Shown one piece after another: positions 43,634 to 52,401 of a stretch of DNA of 64,000 nt. The DNA lies in the NCBI RefSeq assembly GCF_021215455.1, contig NZ_JAJPWV010000001.1:496001-560000 (forward strand), given 5' to 3'. Position numbers and translations under genes: made by a program. Origin of the DNA: Mucilaginibacter roseus. GTDB lineage: Bacteria > Bacteroidota > Bacteroidia > Sphingobacteriales > Sphingobacteriaceae. Every line of letters begins with the position of its first letter. Position 1 is the first letter of the stretch. Under the pieces are notes generated by a model that ran no database searches, was not told the origin of the DNA, and saw only the letters and a program-made list of their open reading frames with translations.

Positions 43634-44307
43634 TTATTTAGTAATAGTTCCTGTTTTTATTCCAAGGCTGATAAAATACTTTTTCAGCAAATCGTACTTC
43701 TGCGTGCACAAATCACCAATGTTGATCTTGTCTGATTGCGAGGCGTAGTTATTGCATTCAAAGCAAATTTCGAGGTAATCATAAATCTTGCCTTGTTTGT
43801 TAATAAATAAAAGGCGTTTCTGGGCATGAAGCAACCACCATGGTCAGTACTATTAAGGCCTTCTACTTTATAGCCGGTATTGTACAAAAGATCCGTCAGC
43901 TTCTCAATTTGCAGCGGAGTAAGCTTTTTGATCTCAACCAGGCGGGTTGTATCTAAAACGCCATTAACTATTTTTATTCCATACTTTGTTGGGTCTTTTT
44001 TTGCTTTAATTTTGTGCAAACTACTATCCGGTTTATCATAAATGATGTCTGCCTCCTCATTATTAAAGTAATGGTAGGATACAGCCAATACCTTAGCCGC
44101 TTTATTAAAAGGATATATGCTTAGTCGCTTAGTTAGGGTATAACGGTTACGACGCAGACAATCGTCATGTTCCGGCCTCCAATTATTTAATTGTTCTAAA
44201 GGTGTAAGGCTACGCTTTTTTGTTTGCTTAGGCGTTTTTGTGGATTGTGCGTAGCTGGCAACAGAAAGAGCAAAAAATATCAGTGTGGTGATAAGCAGGT
44301 TCTTCAT
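43634..44307 (-). pseudogene. Secreted hypothetical protein broken by a one-base frameshift
   Basis: A signal peptide ('MKNLLITTLIFFALSVASYA') starts at 44307 and the frame is sensible down to 'HGGCFMPRNAF' near 43812, after which it reads nonsense and ends at 43684 in an unnatural tail. In the -1 frame the sequence continues naturally as 'LFINKQGKIYDYLEICFEC' to a stop at 43634. Adding one T to the run of four at 43809-43812 (A on the plus strand) would restore a ~224-residue protein. It is therefore either a recent pseudogene or a sequencing/assembly indel. The family is not recognised; the mature part is basic near its N-terminus and has a Cys-containing C-terminal region. Confidence 0.75.
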
Positions 44308-44352
44308 GCTTTAAATATCCAATTAAAATATCATCCTGCAAAACCAAACCCT

Positions 44353-44360
44353 TAGCTTTG
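44353..44360 (+). promoter_or_regulatory. -7 promoter box (TAGCTTTG) four bases before an ATG
   Basis: Perfect TAnnTTTG match ending four bases before the ATG at 44365. Transcription would begin at or inside the start codon, so the mRNA is predicted to be leaderless. Confidence 0.55.
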
Positions 44361-44364
44361 CGCT

Positions 44365-45135
44365 ATGCGTATCACCATCATCGGGGCGGGCAATGTGGCT
44401 ACACACATGGCCGCGGCCTTTAAAAATGCGGGCCATCGTATTGTGCAGGTTTACAGCCCCACCATGCAAAATGCCGCCCTGCTGGCCTACCATGTAGGGG
44501 CGGAGGCTATCGACAACTTGGCAGGCATCAACCCCGAAACGGATCTATTCCTCATCGCCGTAAAGGATGATGCGATTATGGATGTAGCCAAACAACTGGC
44601 CCCGTACAATAAGCTTGTAGTACATACATCCGGCGCTACCAGTATTTCGGCGTTGGAGATATTTACCGGTAACTGCGGCGTGTTCTACCCGCTGCAAACA
44701 TTTAGTAAGATACGTGAGCTCAATTTTCTGAATGTGCCCCTTTGTGTTGAAGGGGCTGATGATGATATAACCAACCACTTACAACACCTTGCCCAAACCA
44801 TTAGCAACAAGGTTTACCGGGTAAACTCCGATCAGCGGAAGATACTGCACCTGGCAGCGGTATTCGCCTGCAATTTTCCTAATTATTTATACCATGTTGC
44901 CGAGCAGTTGCTCAATAAAAATCACCTGGATTTTAATATCATCCGTCCGTTAATTGATGAAACGGCGCAAAAGGTGCAGCAGGCATCTCCCGCAAAGGTG
45001 CAAACCGGCCCGGCCGTACGCGGCGACGAAAAAACCATGCAGGCGCATTTGGAGTTGTTAGATAATGATGCTGACTTACAGGCGGTTTACCGGATGCTAA
45101 GTCAGGCCATTATCAAAATGGATAAATCAGAATAA
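44365..45135 (+). CDS. Rossmann-fold / DUF2520 NAD(P)-dependent oxidoreductase-like protein
   Basis: 256 residues. The N-terminal Rossmann domain has the dinucleotide motif 'IIGAGNVATHMA' (GxGxxA) and resembles the pyrroline-5-carboxylate reductase / hydroxyisobutyrate dehydrogenase group. The C-terminal all-alpha DUF2520 domain ('LHLAAVFACNFPNYLYHVA') holds the 'TGPAVRGDEKTM' motif characteristic of the family. The substrate is unknown. It heads a run of rightward genes (ferredoxin, IscX, KdsC) with short gaps, although the ferredoxin has its own promoter box. Confidence 0.88.
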   Translation: MRITIIGAGNVATHMAAAFKNAGHRIVQVYSPTMQNAALLAYHVGAEAIDNLAGINPETDLFLIAVKDDAIMDVAKQLAPYNKLVVHTSGATSISALEIFTGNCGVFYPLQTFSKIRELNFLNVPLCVEGADDDITNHLQHLAQTISNKVYRVNSDQRKILHLAAVFACNFPNYLYHVAEQLLNKNHLDFNIIRPLIDETAQKVQQASPAKVQTGPAVRGDEKTMQAHLELLDNDADLQAVYRMLSQAIIKMDKSE

Positions 45136-45153
45136 CTACACGGCTAATTTTGT

Positions 45154-45161
45154 TACTTTTG
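45154..45161 (+). promoter_or_regulatory. -7 promoter box (TACTTTTG) five bases before the ferredoxin ATG
   Basis: Perfect TAnnTTTG match ending at 45161; the ATG is at 45167. This is a second predicted leaderless or near-leaderless transcript. Confidence 0.5.
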
Positions 45162-45166
45162 CCCAA

Positions 45167-45499
45167 ATGAATGTTTTTAAAGTAAAGATAAACTTTGAGG
45201 AGAAGGATCACCAGACGGTTGAACTCCCCATAGCTGAAGGCGAATCGGTGCTGGATGTTTGTCTTGAGAATGGTATTGAGCTGCAGCACAACTGCGGCGG
45301 CGTTTGCGGGTGCAGTACCTGCCATATTTACGTGAACAAGGGTATGGATAATATCCAGGAAATATCAGACAAGGAAGAGGATTTTATCGATCGTGCGGTA
45401 AACCCGCGCATCAACTCTCGCCTGGGCTGCCAATGCGTAGTTATTGATGGCGATATTGAAGTTACCCTGCCCGATCAATCACAATTTTTAGGACACTAA
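45167..45499 (+). CDS. fdx: Adrenodoxin-type 2Fe-2S ferredoxin
   Basis: 110 residues. The cluster ligands follow the C-x5-C-x2-C-x35-C pattern: Cys43, Cys49, Cys52 and Cys88 (in 'NCGGVCGCSTC' and 'RLGCQC'), with additional Cys47 and Cys90. This arrangement is that of Isc-system Fdx and adrenodoxin. It likely donates electrons for iron-sulfur cluster assembly, and iscX follows 21 bases downstream. Confidence 0.92.
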   Translation: MNVFKVKINFEEKDHQTVELPIAEGESVLDVCLENGIELQHNCGGVCGCSTCHIYVNKGMDNIQEISDKEEDFIDRAVNPRINSRLGCQCVVIDGDIEVTLPDQSQFLGH

Positions 45500-45520
45500 C
45501 AAGCACTCACTATACCGAAC

Positions 45521-45763
45521 ATGACACAAGATAAATTTGCCCTGCCTATACACTGGAACGAATACGAAGACATTGCCATGGGACTTTACGAAAAGTTTGG
45601 CGATGAATTTACCGAGGCGAAAATTTACCGCATACGTTTTACCGACCTGCTGGAGTGGGTGCTATCGTTGCCTAACTTTGCCGGTACGCGCGAAGAAGCT
45701 AATGAAGGCCACCTGGAGCAGATACAATCGGCATGGGTGTACGAGTGGCGCGATAATCAATAA
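45521..45763 (+). CDS. iscX: Fe-S assembly protein IscX
   Basis: 80 residues, small acidic helical protein with the family signatures 'IHWNEYEDIAMGLYEKF' and a C-terminal 'IQSAWVYEWRDN'. IscX binds IscS and iron and modulates cluster assembly. Its position directly after fdx repeats the fdx-iscX order of the E. coli isc operon, though iscS, iscU and hscAB are not here. It is nine bases before kdsC, so all three are probably co-transcribed. Confidence 0.93.
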   Translation: MTQDKFALPIHWNEYEDIAMGLYEKFGDEFTEAKIYRIRFTDLLEWVLSLPNFAGTREEANEGHLEQIQSAWVYEWRDNQ

Positions 45764-45772
45764 TCACGCAGC

Positions 45773-46294
45773 ATGGAATCGTTTTTAACCAAGCTGAAAG
45801 ATATTACCACCTTTATTTTTGACGTTGACGGTGTACTGACCGATGGATCGGTATTTGTTGCTGACGATGGCGTGCAAACGCGCGCGTTTAATATAAAGGA
45901 TGGTTATGCGTTACAATTGGCCGTTAAACTGGGTTATAATGTTTGCGCTATTTCCGGCAGTCGCTCAAAAAGCATCATCCACCGCCTTAATAGCTTGGGT
46001 ATAACCGATGTTTATATTGGCGCCCGTAACAAGGACGAACGCTTTAAACTTTACCTGGAAGAAAAGCGCATCAAAGCCACCAACGTTGTTTATTTAGGTG
46101 ACGATATACCCGATTTGACCGTTATACAGTTAGCCGGTTTGCGCGTTTGCCCTGCCGATGCCGTAGAAGAAATAAAGGCCGTGTGCGACTATGTATCACC
46201 AATACCCGGCGGCAAAGGCTGCGCGCGCGACATCATCGAAAAAGTACTCAAAGTACAAGGCAAATGGATGAACGCCGAAGCGTATAGCTGGTAA
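45773..46294 (+). CDS. kdsC: 3-deoxy-D-manno-octulosonate 8-phosphate phosphatase
   Basis: HAD-superfamily phosphatase of lipopolysaccharide core synthesis, removing phosphate from KDO-8-P. 173 residues without a cap domain, which is the tetrameric C0-type KdsC form. Motif I 'FDVDGVLTDGS' (nucleophile Asp), motif II 'AISGSRS', the conserved Lys in 'GARNKDERFKLY', and motif III 'YLGDDIPDL' are present. It is the last gene before a 138-base repeat region. Confidence 0.92.
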   Translation: MESFLTKLKDITTFIFDVDGVLTDGSVFVADDGVQTRAFNIKDGYALQLAVKLGYNVCAISGSRSKSIIHRLNSLGITDVYIGARNKDERFKLYLEEKRIKATNVVYLGDDIPDLTVIQLAGLRVCPADAVEEIKAVCDYVSPIPGGKGCARDIIEKVLKVQGKWMNAEAYSW

Positions 46295-46296
46295 GT

Positions 46297-46432
46297 TCGT
46301 CCATAGTCCATGGTCGATGGACCATAGTAGGAGAACTTACTACGATAATTGAAACACTATGGTCTATGGACTATTGTCTATCGACTTAAATAATAACCAT
46401 GGGCTATGGTCCATTGTCTATCGACTGAAAAT
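46297..46432. repeat. Intergenic repeat made of TCCATAG/CTATGGA words (copy 1)
   Basis: A patchwork of short inverted words such as GTCCATAG, CCATGG and CTATGGAC, with 'TGTCTATCGACT' present twice. It fills the whole gap between kdsC and maf. An ATG inside it (46406) is in frame with maf but is not the gene's start. Related blocks lie at 54131-54232 and 58536-58678. Confidence 0.75.
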
Positions 46433-47002
46433 ATGAGCAAATTCCCACCTGTAATTCTGGCTTCAAAATCACCGCGCAGGCAGCAGTTGCTGCAACTGAT
46501 GGATGTCGATTTCCGTGTGGTGTTAAAGGATGTTGACGAGAGTTTTCCTGAAGGCCTTACACCCGAGGAGGTTGCTGTATACATTGCCACCCAAAAAGCC
46601 GAGGCTTTTGATGAGGAAGTTGCCGACGAGGTGGTGCTTACTGCCGATACCATAGTTACTATTGATGGCGAAATACTCGGCAAACCTGAATCGGCAGAGC
46701 ATGCGGTCGAGATGCTTAAAAAGTTGTCAGGCAGGGTGCACCGTGTAGTAACCGGCGTTTGTTTATTATATAAAGGCAATTATAATAAGTTTTTTGATGT
46801 AAGCGAGGTGTTCTTCCGCAAGCTAACCGATGCCGAAATACAAAGTTACGTGGATGAATACCAGCCGCTTGACAAGGCGGGATCATACGGTATTCAGGAG
46901 CGTATAGGGCTGATCGGCATTGAGCGTATCAACGGATCATATACCAACGTTGTTGGCCTGCCAACCGAAAAGGTTTATAAGCAATTACCCCGCTTATCCT
47001 GA
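46433..47002 (+). CDS. maf: Maf-family nucleoside triphosphate pyrophosphatase
   Basis: 189 residues from ATG 46433. Hydrolyses non-canonical or methylated nucleoside triphosphates (dTTP/UTP type). The family motifs 'ILASKSPRRQQLL', 'ADTIVTIDGEILGKP' (catalytic Asp) and 'SYGIQERIG' are present. The frame extends 27 bases upstream to an ATG lying in the repeat element, but the start at 46433 aligns with family N-termini, so the extension is rejected. Confidence 0.93.
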   Translation: MSKFPPVILASKSPRRQQLLQLMDVDFRVVLKDVDESFPEGLTPEEVAVYIATQKAEAFDEEVADEVVLTADTIVTIDGEILGKPESAEHAVEMLKKLSGRVHRVVTGVCLLYKGNYNKFFDVSEVFFRKLTDAEIQSYVDEYQPLDKAGSYGIQERIGLIGIERINGSYTNVVGLPTEKVYKQLPRLS

Positions 47003-47041
47003 TAAAGCGTCAAAATGTGTATTTTGCCGTAAAAACCGGCT

Positions 47042-47788
47042 TTGCATTTTCCTGTAGACTTACATATCGGCAAACTTTCGCTACCCATACACTTCATCTG
47101 CGAAACGTTATCTTACTTTATTGGCTACCGGTATTACAGCTACCTGCGAAGGCATGTTTACGATACGATAAGCGATTATAACCGCCTGCTCATTTTTATT
47201 GGCGCTGCTGCCGGGGCTTTTTTAGGCTCACATGTGGTAGGTGTCTTTGAAAATCCCGAATATTTAAAACAACTCAGTCTTTATAATTTCATGGCCAACA
47301 AAACCATAATTGGTGGTTTGCTTGGCGGGTTGATAGGAGTTGAACTGGTAAAGAAGGTTATCGGCGTAAAAGCCTCTTCCGGTGATCTGATGGTTTACCC
47401 CTTGATCATTGCTATGATCATCGGCCGTACCGGCTGCTTTTTTGCCGGGTTGGAAGATGGTACTTATGGCATCGCGACGACCTTACCCTGGGCCATCAAC
47501 TTTGGCGATGGTGTTTACCGGCATCCCACCAATTTATATGAGATTTTATTTTGGTTGATCCTGTGGATAGCGATTGGCGCTATCAGCAGAAGGTACACTT
47601 TAGCCGATGGCGCTAAGTTCAAACTATTTATGGTGAGCTACCTGTTGTTCAGATTATTTATTGAGTTTATTAAGCCCGCCTACTTCTTCAATATCGGGTT
47701 ATCAACAATACAGTTGGTTTGTTTAGGCGGATTATTGTATTATTACAAGGTATTCATCAAACCTGTAAAACTAATTGCACATGCCTGA
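47042..47788 (+). CDS. Divergent Lgt-family (prolipoprotein diacylglyceryl transferase-like) membrane protein, TTG start
   Basis: 248 residues with about seven membrane segments. The Lgt landmarks are recognisable but altered: E. coli 'HGGLIG' with catalytic His103 is here 'LGGLIG', and 'GRxGNFxNGE' is 'IGRTGCFFAGLEDGTYG', keeping the Arg and Gly but replacing the Asn by Cys. It is therefore a divergent paralog, perhaps using another lipid substrate, and not a safe call for the lipoprotein-modifying enzyme. The TTG at 47042 is the only start candidate, since an in-frame stop lies 12 bases upstream. It overlaps the next gene by eight bases, so they are translationally coupled. Confidence 0.75.
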   Translation: MHFPVDLHIGKLSLPIHFICETLSYFIGYRYYSYLRRHVYDTISDYNRLLIFIGAAAGAFLGSHVVGVFENPEYLKQLSLYNFMANKTIIGGLLGGLIGVELVKKVIGVKASSGDLMVYPLIIAMIIGRTGCFFAGLEDGTYGIATTLPWAINFGDGVYRHPTNLYEILFWLILWIAIGAISRRYTLADGAKFKLFMVSYLLFRLFIEFIKPAYFFNIGLSTIQLVCLGGLLYYYKVFIKPVKLIAHA

Positions 47789-49178
47789 GCGCCCGTATAT
47801 ATATTATGATTTTACCCTGAGCATTTGCTCAACCTGCCTGCGGCGGGTGGATGCCAAAATCGTGTTTGAGGATGAAAAGGTGTACATGCTGAAAGTATGC
47901 CCAAAACATGGCCGCGAAAAAGTTTTGATAGCTACCGATATTGAATACTATAAAAATTGTCGCAACTACGCCAAGCGCAGCGAAATGCCTTTAAGGTTTA
48001 ATACGGCAACACACTACGGTTGCCCTTATGATTGCGGTTTGTGTGCCGACCACGAGCAGCACTCATGCCTTACCGTTATAGAGGTGACCGACCGCTGTAA
48101 CCTTACCTGCCCAACCTGTTATGCCATGTCGTCGCCGCATTACGGGCGGCACCGTACTTTGGAGGAGATTGAACAAATGTTGAATGTGGTGGTACGCAAC
48201 GAGGGCGAGCCCGATGTGATACAACTAAGCGGCGGCGAACCTACGGTGCATCCTCAATTTTTTGAGATACTGGACATTGCTAAAACCAAACCCATCAGGC
48301 ATCTCATGCTCAATACCAACGGTATCCGCATTGCCAAGGATGAAGCCTTTGTGGAGCGATTGGCCAGCTATATGCCCGATTTTGAGATCTACCTGCAATT
48401 TGATTCATTTGAGCAAGAAGCACTGGAGAAATTGCGTGGCGAGGATTTGCGGTGGGTGAGAGAAAAGGCAATTGAGCATCTTAATAAATACAATCTGTCG
48501 ACCACGCTGGTGGTAACCCTGCAAAAAGGGGTGAATACGCACGAGATAGGCAAGATTATTGAGTATGCGTTAAAGCAGCGTTGTGTGCGTGGTGTAACCT
48601 TTCAGCCAACGCAGCAGGCGGGCAGGCTTGAAAATTATAACGAGGCCACCGAGCGTTATACCATGACCGAAGTGCGTAGCGCCATACTGGAGCAAACGGA
48701 TGTTTTTAACCATAATGACCTGATCCCGGTACCCTGCAACCCGGATGCGCTGGTGATGGGGTATGCCCTTAAACTGGGCGAGCAGGTATTCCCGCTTACG
48801 CGGATGATTAACCCGGATGACTTGCTTGATAATTCGAAGAATACCATCGTTTATGAGCAGGACGAGCAATTGAAACTGCACCTGCTCAATATGTTCAGCA
48901 CCGGTAATTCAGTTGATAAGGCAAAGGAGCATTTAAAATCCATCATGTGCTGTTTGCCCGAAATTGATGCGCCCAACTTGGGGTATGATAACCTGTTCAG
49001 GGTTATTATTATGAATTTTATAGATGCGCAGAACTTTGATGTACGCGCCATCAAAAAATCGTGTGTGCACATCGTGAACAAGGATATGAAGATTATCCCC
49101 TTTGAAACCATGAACCTGTTTTACCGTGATGACAAAATAGAATACCTCAACCAGTTACGTAATGAAATACCTGTATGA
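47781..49178 (+). CDS. COG1964-type radical SAM enzyme (Tes/MJ0619-like)
   Basis: 465 residues from ATG 47781. The radical SAM triad is C106-x3-C110-x2-C113 ('RCNLTCPTC'). In front of it is a Cys-rich N-terminal region with C16, C19, C40, C60, C81, C85, C88 and C96 ('GCPYDCGLC', 'QHSCL'), which would bind extra metal or Fe-S clusters. This 'GCPYDCGLC ... C ... IEVTDRCNL' arrangement is the hallmark of the MJ0619 / tetraether-lipid synthase group. Members join lipid alkyl chains or methylate pterins. The assignment to the group is firm; the substrate is not. It is embedded between two membrane-protein genes with overlapping ends. Confidence 0.82.
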   Translation: MPERPYIYYDFTLSICSTCLRRVDAKIVFEDEKVYMLKVCPKHGREKVLIATDIEYYKNCRNYAKRSEMPLRFNTATHYGCPYDCGLCADHEQHSCLTVIEVTDRCNLTCPTCYAMSSPHYGRHRTLEEIEQMLNVVVRNEGEPDVIQLSGGEPTVHPQFFEILDIAKTKPIRHLMLNTNGIRIAKDEAFVERLASYMPDFEIYLQFDSFEQEALEKLRGEDLRWVREKAIEHLNKYNLSTTLVVTLQKGVNTHEIGKIIEYALKQRCVRGVTFQPTQQAGRLENYNEATERYTMTEVRSAILEQTDVFNHNDLIPVPCNPDALVMGYALKLGEQVFPLTRMINPDDLLDNSKNTIVYEQDEQLKLHLLNMFSTGNSVDKAKEHLKSIMCCLPEIDAPNLGYDNLFRVIIMNFIDAQNFDVRAIKKSCVHIVNKDMKIIPFETMNLFYRDDKIEYLNQLRNEIPV

Positions 49179-49465
49179 CGCCTGAACAAAATCCTGAACC
49201 TAATAAGCGCCCAATCTACATGGGCATTACCGGCATCAATTTAATGGTGATGATAGGTTACACGTTGATGTGTGGTTTGGCTGGTGAAGAAGGTCTGCTT
49301 GTACAAATATTTCTTGTTATAATACATGCTATAGTTTGCGTAATTGTTGCGCCGTTTGCACGTAAATGGGAGTGGGTGCTTGCAGGCTTGCTGGTGTTGA
49401 TTATAGGTGTATCAAGTTGTTTTGGGTTACTGGAACTGCAAGGTGGTTTACATTTAAACCATTAA
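49175..49465 (+). CDS. Small membrane protein coupled to the radical SAM gene
   Basis: 96 residues with three hydrophobic segments (about 16-38, 42-62, 66-86). Its ATG overlaps the radical SAM stop in an ATGA, showing translational coupling, so it likely works with that enzyme or the Lgt-like protein. No family recognised. Its stop overlaps the converging ppx-like gene by four bases. Confidence 0.7.
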   Translation: MTPEQNPEPNKRPIYMGITGINLMVMIGYTLMCGLAGEEGLLVQIFLVIIHAIVCVIVAPFARKWEWVLAGLLVLIIGVSSCFGLLELQGGLHLNH

Positions 49466-50400
49466 TTAGCCAGCTCCTGTGCCAACACACCTTCTTTTAA
49501 TGAGTAGGTTGACATAGCCACATCATGAATATCTAAACGCCGCATCACAAAGCGCGTAATTAATGATGCTACCACGATCATATCAACCCTAACGGGATTG
49601 ATGGCCGGGTTTGTTGCCCTTTCATCGTGCGATGAAGAAATAATATCGTCGGTTACTTTGGTAAGATACTCGTAATCAAAATCGTAATTCCGTACGTCCT
49701 TTAATTTAAAGTTCGGATTTTTCGGCTTTTCAATTAACGCTGTAAAGGTTTCAAAAGCGCCGGATGAACCAATTAGTTTATTTACTTTAAGATGTTCGGC
49801 CGCTTGAAACAATGGTTCAAGATTATCGTCGAGGTAATTATTTAGGTCAACAATTGACGCCTGCGGTATTGGGTCCGTTTGGTGGAATTTATCCATCAGG
49901 CGGGCTGCGCCAATTTCAAAGCTTTGTTTCCAGGTGATACCGTTGTTATTACCCAAAATGAACTCTACGCTTCCGCCGCCAATATCCATGATAAGCGTAT
50001 TATTGGCCGAGAGGCAGCCGGATGCCTTAATGCCCTCATAGATCAAACCCGCCTCGGTATCGCCATCAATAATTTCGATGTGTATTCCCGTAATCCCTTT
50101 TACCTGTTGTATAAAATCGTGCCCGTTACCGGCATTGCGTAGGGCAGAGGTGGCGATGGCCCGAACATGATCAACCTGGTGCTTATCGATCAGCTTTTTG
50201 AATTGCTGCATGGTACTCAGTCCACGCGCGAATGCTTCAGGTTGAATAGTGCCTTTATTGATACCGCCTTCACCTAATTTTACGGCGATGTGCTCATGCT
50301 CCAGAACAACGTGATCGGCAATGCTTCCTTCGGTAATCAGCAAATGGAATGTGTTGGTACCAAGGTCCATCACCGCGATGCGTTTATTCATAGTAGCCAT
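49462..50400 (-). CDS. Ppx/GppA-family phosphatase (exopolyphosphatase-like)
   Basis: 312 residues of the actin/ASKHA fold. Phosphate-binding motifs are 'VMDLGTNTFHLLI' at the N-terminus and 'IMDIGGGSVEFI' in the middle, with 'ALRNAGNGHDF' and the catalytic Glu in 'IDGDTEAGLIYEG'. It removes terminal phosphates from polyphosphate or pppGpp. It lacks the extra C-terminal domains of long Ppx/GppA proteins, so it is the compact form. A small membrane protein gene lies 28 bases upstream on the same strand. Confidence 0.9.
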   Translation of the reverse strand: MATMNKRIAVMDLGTNTFHLLITEGSIADHVVLEHEHIAVKLGEGGINKGTIQPEAFARGLSTMQQFKKLIDKHQVDHVRAIATSALRNAGNGHDFIQQVKGITGIHIEIIDGDTEAGLIYEGIKASGCLSANNTLIMDIGGGSVEFILGNNNGITWKQSFEIGAARLMDKFHQTDPIPQASIVDLNNYLDDNLEPLFQAAEHLKVNKLIGSSGAFETFTALIEKPKNPNFKLKDVRNYDFDYEYLTKVTDDIISSSHDERATNPAINPVRVDMIVVASLITRFVMRRLDIHDVAMSTYSLKEGVLAQELAN

Positions 50401-50428
50401 AAAACCTTAAAGCTGATGAATGGTTTGG

Positions 50429-51046
50429 TTAAACTTTTTTGTTAACAGTTGTGCCGCCGTTAAGCAGCAGCCATACTTTTTGCAGGATAAAGAAAATGGC
50501 GAAGCCCGGTAGTAAATTAACTAATTCAACTGCCGCTATGGACAATTTATTCACAGTTGGCGTTTGTACCGCAGGCATTAAAGTCGGCAGATAATGACTT
50601 ATTAGGGCTGATAGTATCACCACGATAAAAAAGGCTCTGAAAGCTGTGCCCAATGTAGTAGGAGTAATGCGGAACGAGGTCATCATCATCACAATAATCG
50701 CCGCGAAAGTAGCAAACACAGGTATGGCCAGTATAAAGCTGGTGGATGCTGTTAAGGTAAGCAAGCCGGTATGGTAAGCTATAGGTATAAAAAAGCTGAT
50801 GATGCTAAGCGCAAGGTAAATACCCAGCCACAAAGCGGTCGATTTTGACTGCCAGTGCCTTAGCGCACCAATCAAAAATATGATGACCGCCACAAAGCTT
50901 AACTCGGCTAAAAATATTAAAAAGTACTGCAAGCCTTGAGGTATAATTAAAGGGATGATTTTAACCGCAGCCGAAATGCCCCGACTCACGATATAAATAA
51001 TATTCAGTAAAAAAGCCAGCTGGGCTGATTTTAGAGAGATTTTCAT
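50429..51046 (-). CDS. Hypothetical membrane protein
   Basis: 205 residues with about six hydrophobic helices and short polar loops; the N-terminus 'MKISLKSAQLAFLLNIIYI' and C-terminus 'LLNGGTTVNKKV' are probably cytoplasmic. No family recognised. It is likely co-transcribed with the Ppx/GppA-like gene 28 bases downstream. Confidence 0.65.
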   Translation of the reverse strand: MKISLKSAQLAFLLNIIYIVSRGISAAVKIIPLIIPQGLQYFLIFLAELSFVAVIIFLIGALRHWQSKSTALWLGIYLALSIISFFIPIAYHTGLLTLTASTSFILAIPVFATFAAIIVMMMTSFRITPTTLGTAFRAFFIVVILSALISHYLPTLMPAVQTPTVNKLSIAAVELVNLLPGFAIFFILQKVWLLLNGGTTVNKKV

Positions 51047-51084
51047 GTAAACAGATTTAGCAGTAAATATAGTACATAAACAAA

Positions 51085-51107
51085 ACAGCCCGGAATAACC
51101 GGGCTGT
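51085..51107 (-). terminator. Rho-independent terminator after dnaJ
   Basis: Perfect GC-rich 9-bp stem (51085-51093 with 51099-51107), 5-base loop, T-rich on the minus strand, 22 bases after the dnaJ stop. Confidence 0.88.
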
Positions 51108-51129
51108 ATATTACTTTACGCTTACTTTG

Positions 51130-52293
51130 TTACTCAAAATATTCCTTCATCCGTTCAAAAAAGCTCTTTTCGTTTTTGCCCGGGTTGGGTTTAAAGTTGG
51201 GTGAACTTTGCAGCTTTTCCAGTGTTTCGCGTTCCTCTCGGCTAAGCGCCTTTGGTGTCCATATGTTTACGTGCACCAACTGGTCGCCACGGTGGTACGA
51301 ATTTACTTCCGGCACGCCTTTGCCTTTCAACCGCAATATCTTGCCACCTTGTGTGCCCGCGTCTATCTTGATCTTGGCTTTGCCATCAATAGTTGGCACT
51401 TCAACGCTGGTACCTAAAGCGGCATCAATAAAGCTGATGTGCAGATCGTAAATCACATTATTACCATCGCGTTTCAATGTTTCGTGCGGTACTTCCTCAA
51501 TCAGGATGATCAGGTCGCCGGGTACACCGCCACGTGGGGCCGCGTTACCCTTGCCGCTCATGCTTAATTGCATACCTTCGCTAACACCGGCAGGTACGTT
51601 AATGGTAATAGTTTCTTCGCCGCGAACAACACCATCGCCATGGCAAACATTACATTTTGAAGTAATGATAGAACCTTCGCCGTTACAGGTAGGGCAGGTG
51701 CTGGTAGTTTGCATCTGGCCCAAAATCGTGTTGGTCACCCTGCGTACCGCGCCGCTGCCGCCGCAGGTTTTACAGGTTTGAAAGGATGATTTATCCTTTG
51801 CGCCACTGCCATCGCAGGTTTTACAAACCACCTGCTTGTTAACCTTGATCTTTTTCTCGGCACCGTTGGCAATTTCCTCAAGTGTAAGCTTTACCTTGAT
51901 ACGCAGGTTGCTGCCGCGGGCTACACGCCTGCCGCCGCCACCCTGACGCCCACCGCCGCCAAAGAAACCCTCAAACGGACTACCGCCGCCAAATATATCG
52001 CCAAACTGGCTGAATATGTCTTCCATATTCATGCCGCCGCCGCCATAGCCGCCGCCGGTTGCTGATTGCGCATTGGCTGCATGGCCAAACTGATTATAGC
52101 GCTGGCGTTTTTCAGGGTTGCTTAACACCTCGTAAGCTTCGGCTGCTTCCTTAAATTTTTCCTCTGCCTCTTTATCGCCCTGGTTTTTGTCAGGGTGATA
52201 TTTGATAGCCATCTTGCGGTAGGCCTTCTTTATTTCATCGGCGTCGGCATTACGCGAAACCCCAAGTACGTCGTAATAATCTCTTTTTGACAT
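51130..52293 (-). CDS. dnaJ: Chaperone protein DnaJ (Hsp40)
   Basis: Type I J-protein that delivers substrates to DnaK and stimulates its ATPase. 387 residues in canonical order: J domain with HPD ('IKYHPDKN', ~33-38), Gly/Phe-rich linker (~75-125, very Gly-rich), four zinc repeats C-x-x-C-x-G-x-G ('CKTCDGSG', 'CKTCGGSG', 'CPTCNGEG', 'CNVCHGDG'), and C-terminal substrate-binding domains. It follows grpE on the same strand after a 108-base repeat-like spacer. dnaK is not in the window. Confidence 0.97.
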   Translation of the reverse strand: MSKRDYYDVLGVSRNADADEIKKAYRKMAIKYHPDKNQGDKEAEEKFKEAAEAYEVLSNPEKRQRYNQFGHAANAQSATGGGYGGGGMNMEDIFSQFGDIFGGGSPFEGFFGGGGRQGGGGRRVARGSNLRIKVKLTLEEIANGAEKKIKVNKQVVCKTCDGSGAKDKSSFQTCKTCGGSGAVRRVTNTILGQMQTTSTCPTCNGEGSIITSKCNVCHGDGVVRGEETITINVPAGVSEGMQLSMSGKGNAAPRGGVPGDLIILIEEVPHETLKRDGNNVIYDLHISFIDAALGTSVEVPTIDGKAKIKIDAGTQGGKILRLKGKGVPEVNSYHRGDQLVHVNIWTPKALSREERETLEKLQSSPNFKPNPGKNEKSFFERMKEYFE

Positions 52294-52401
52294 CTCTGTT
52301 TATGTTCAATTATCTCAATTATCGAATTATTGATTGCCGGAATTATTGATTTTCTCTCATTCAATAAATCAGTAATTCAATAATTTTCAATAACGCAATA
52401 T
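52294..52401. repeat. AT-rich low-complexity spacer between grpE and dnaJ
   Basis: The whole gap is built from variants of ATTATTGAT and ATTCAATAA in both orientations. It resembles the other word-based intergenic repeats in the window but uses different words. Confidence 0.5.
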
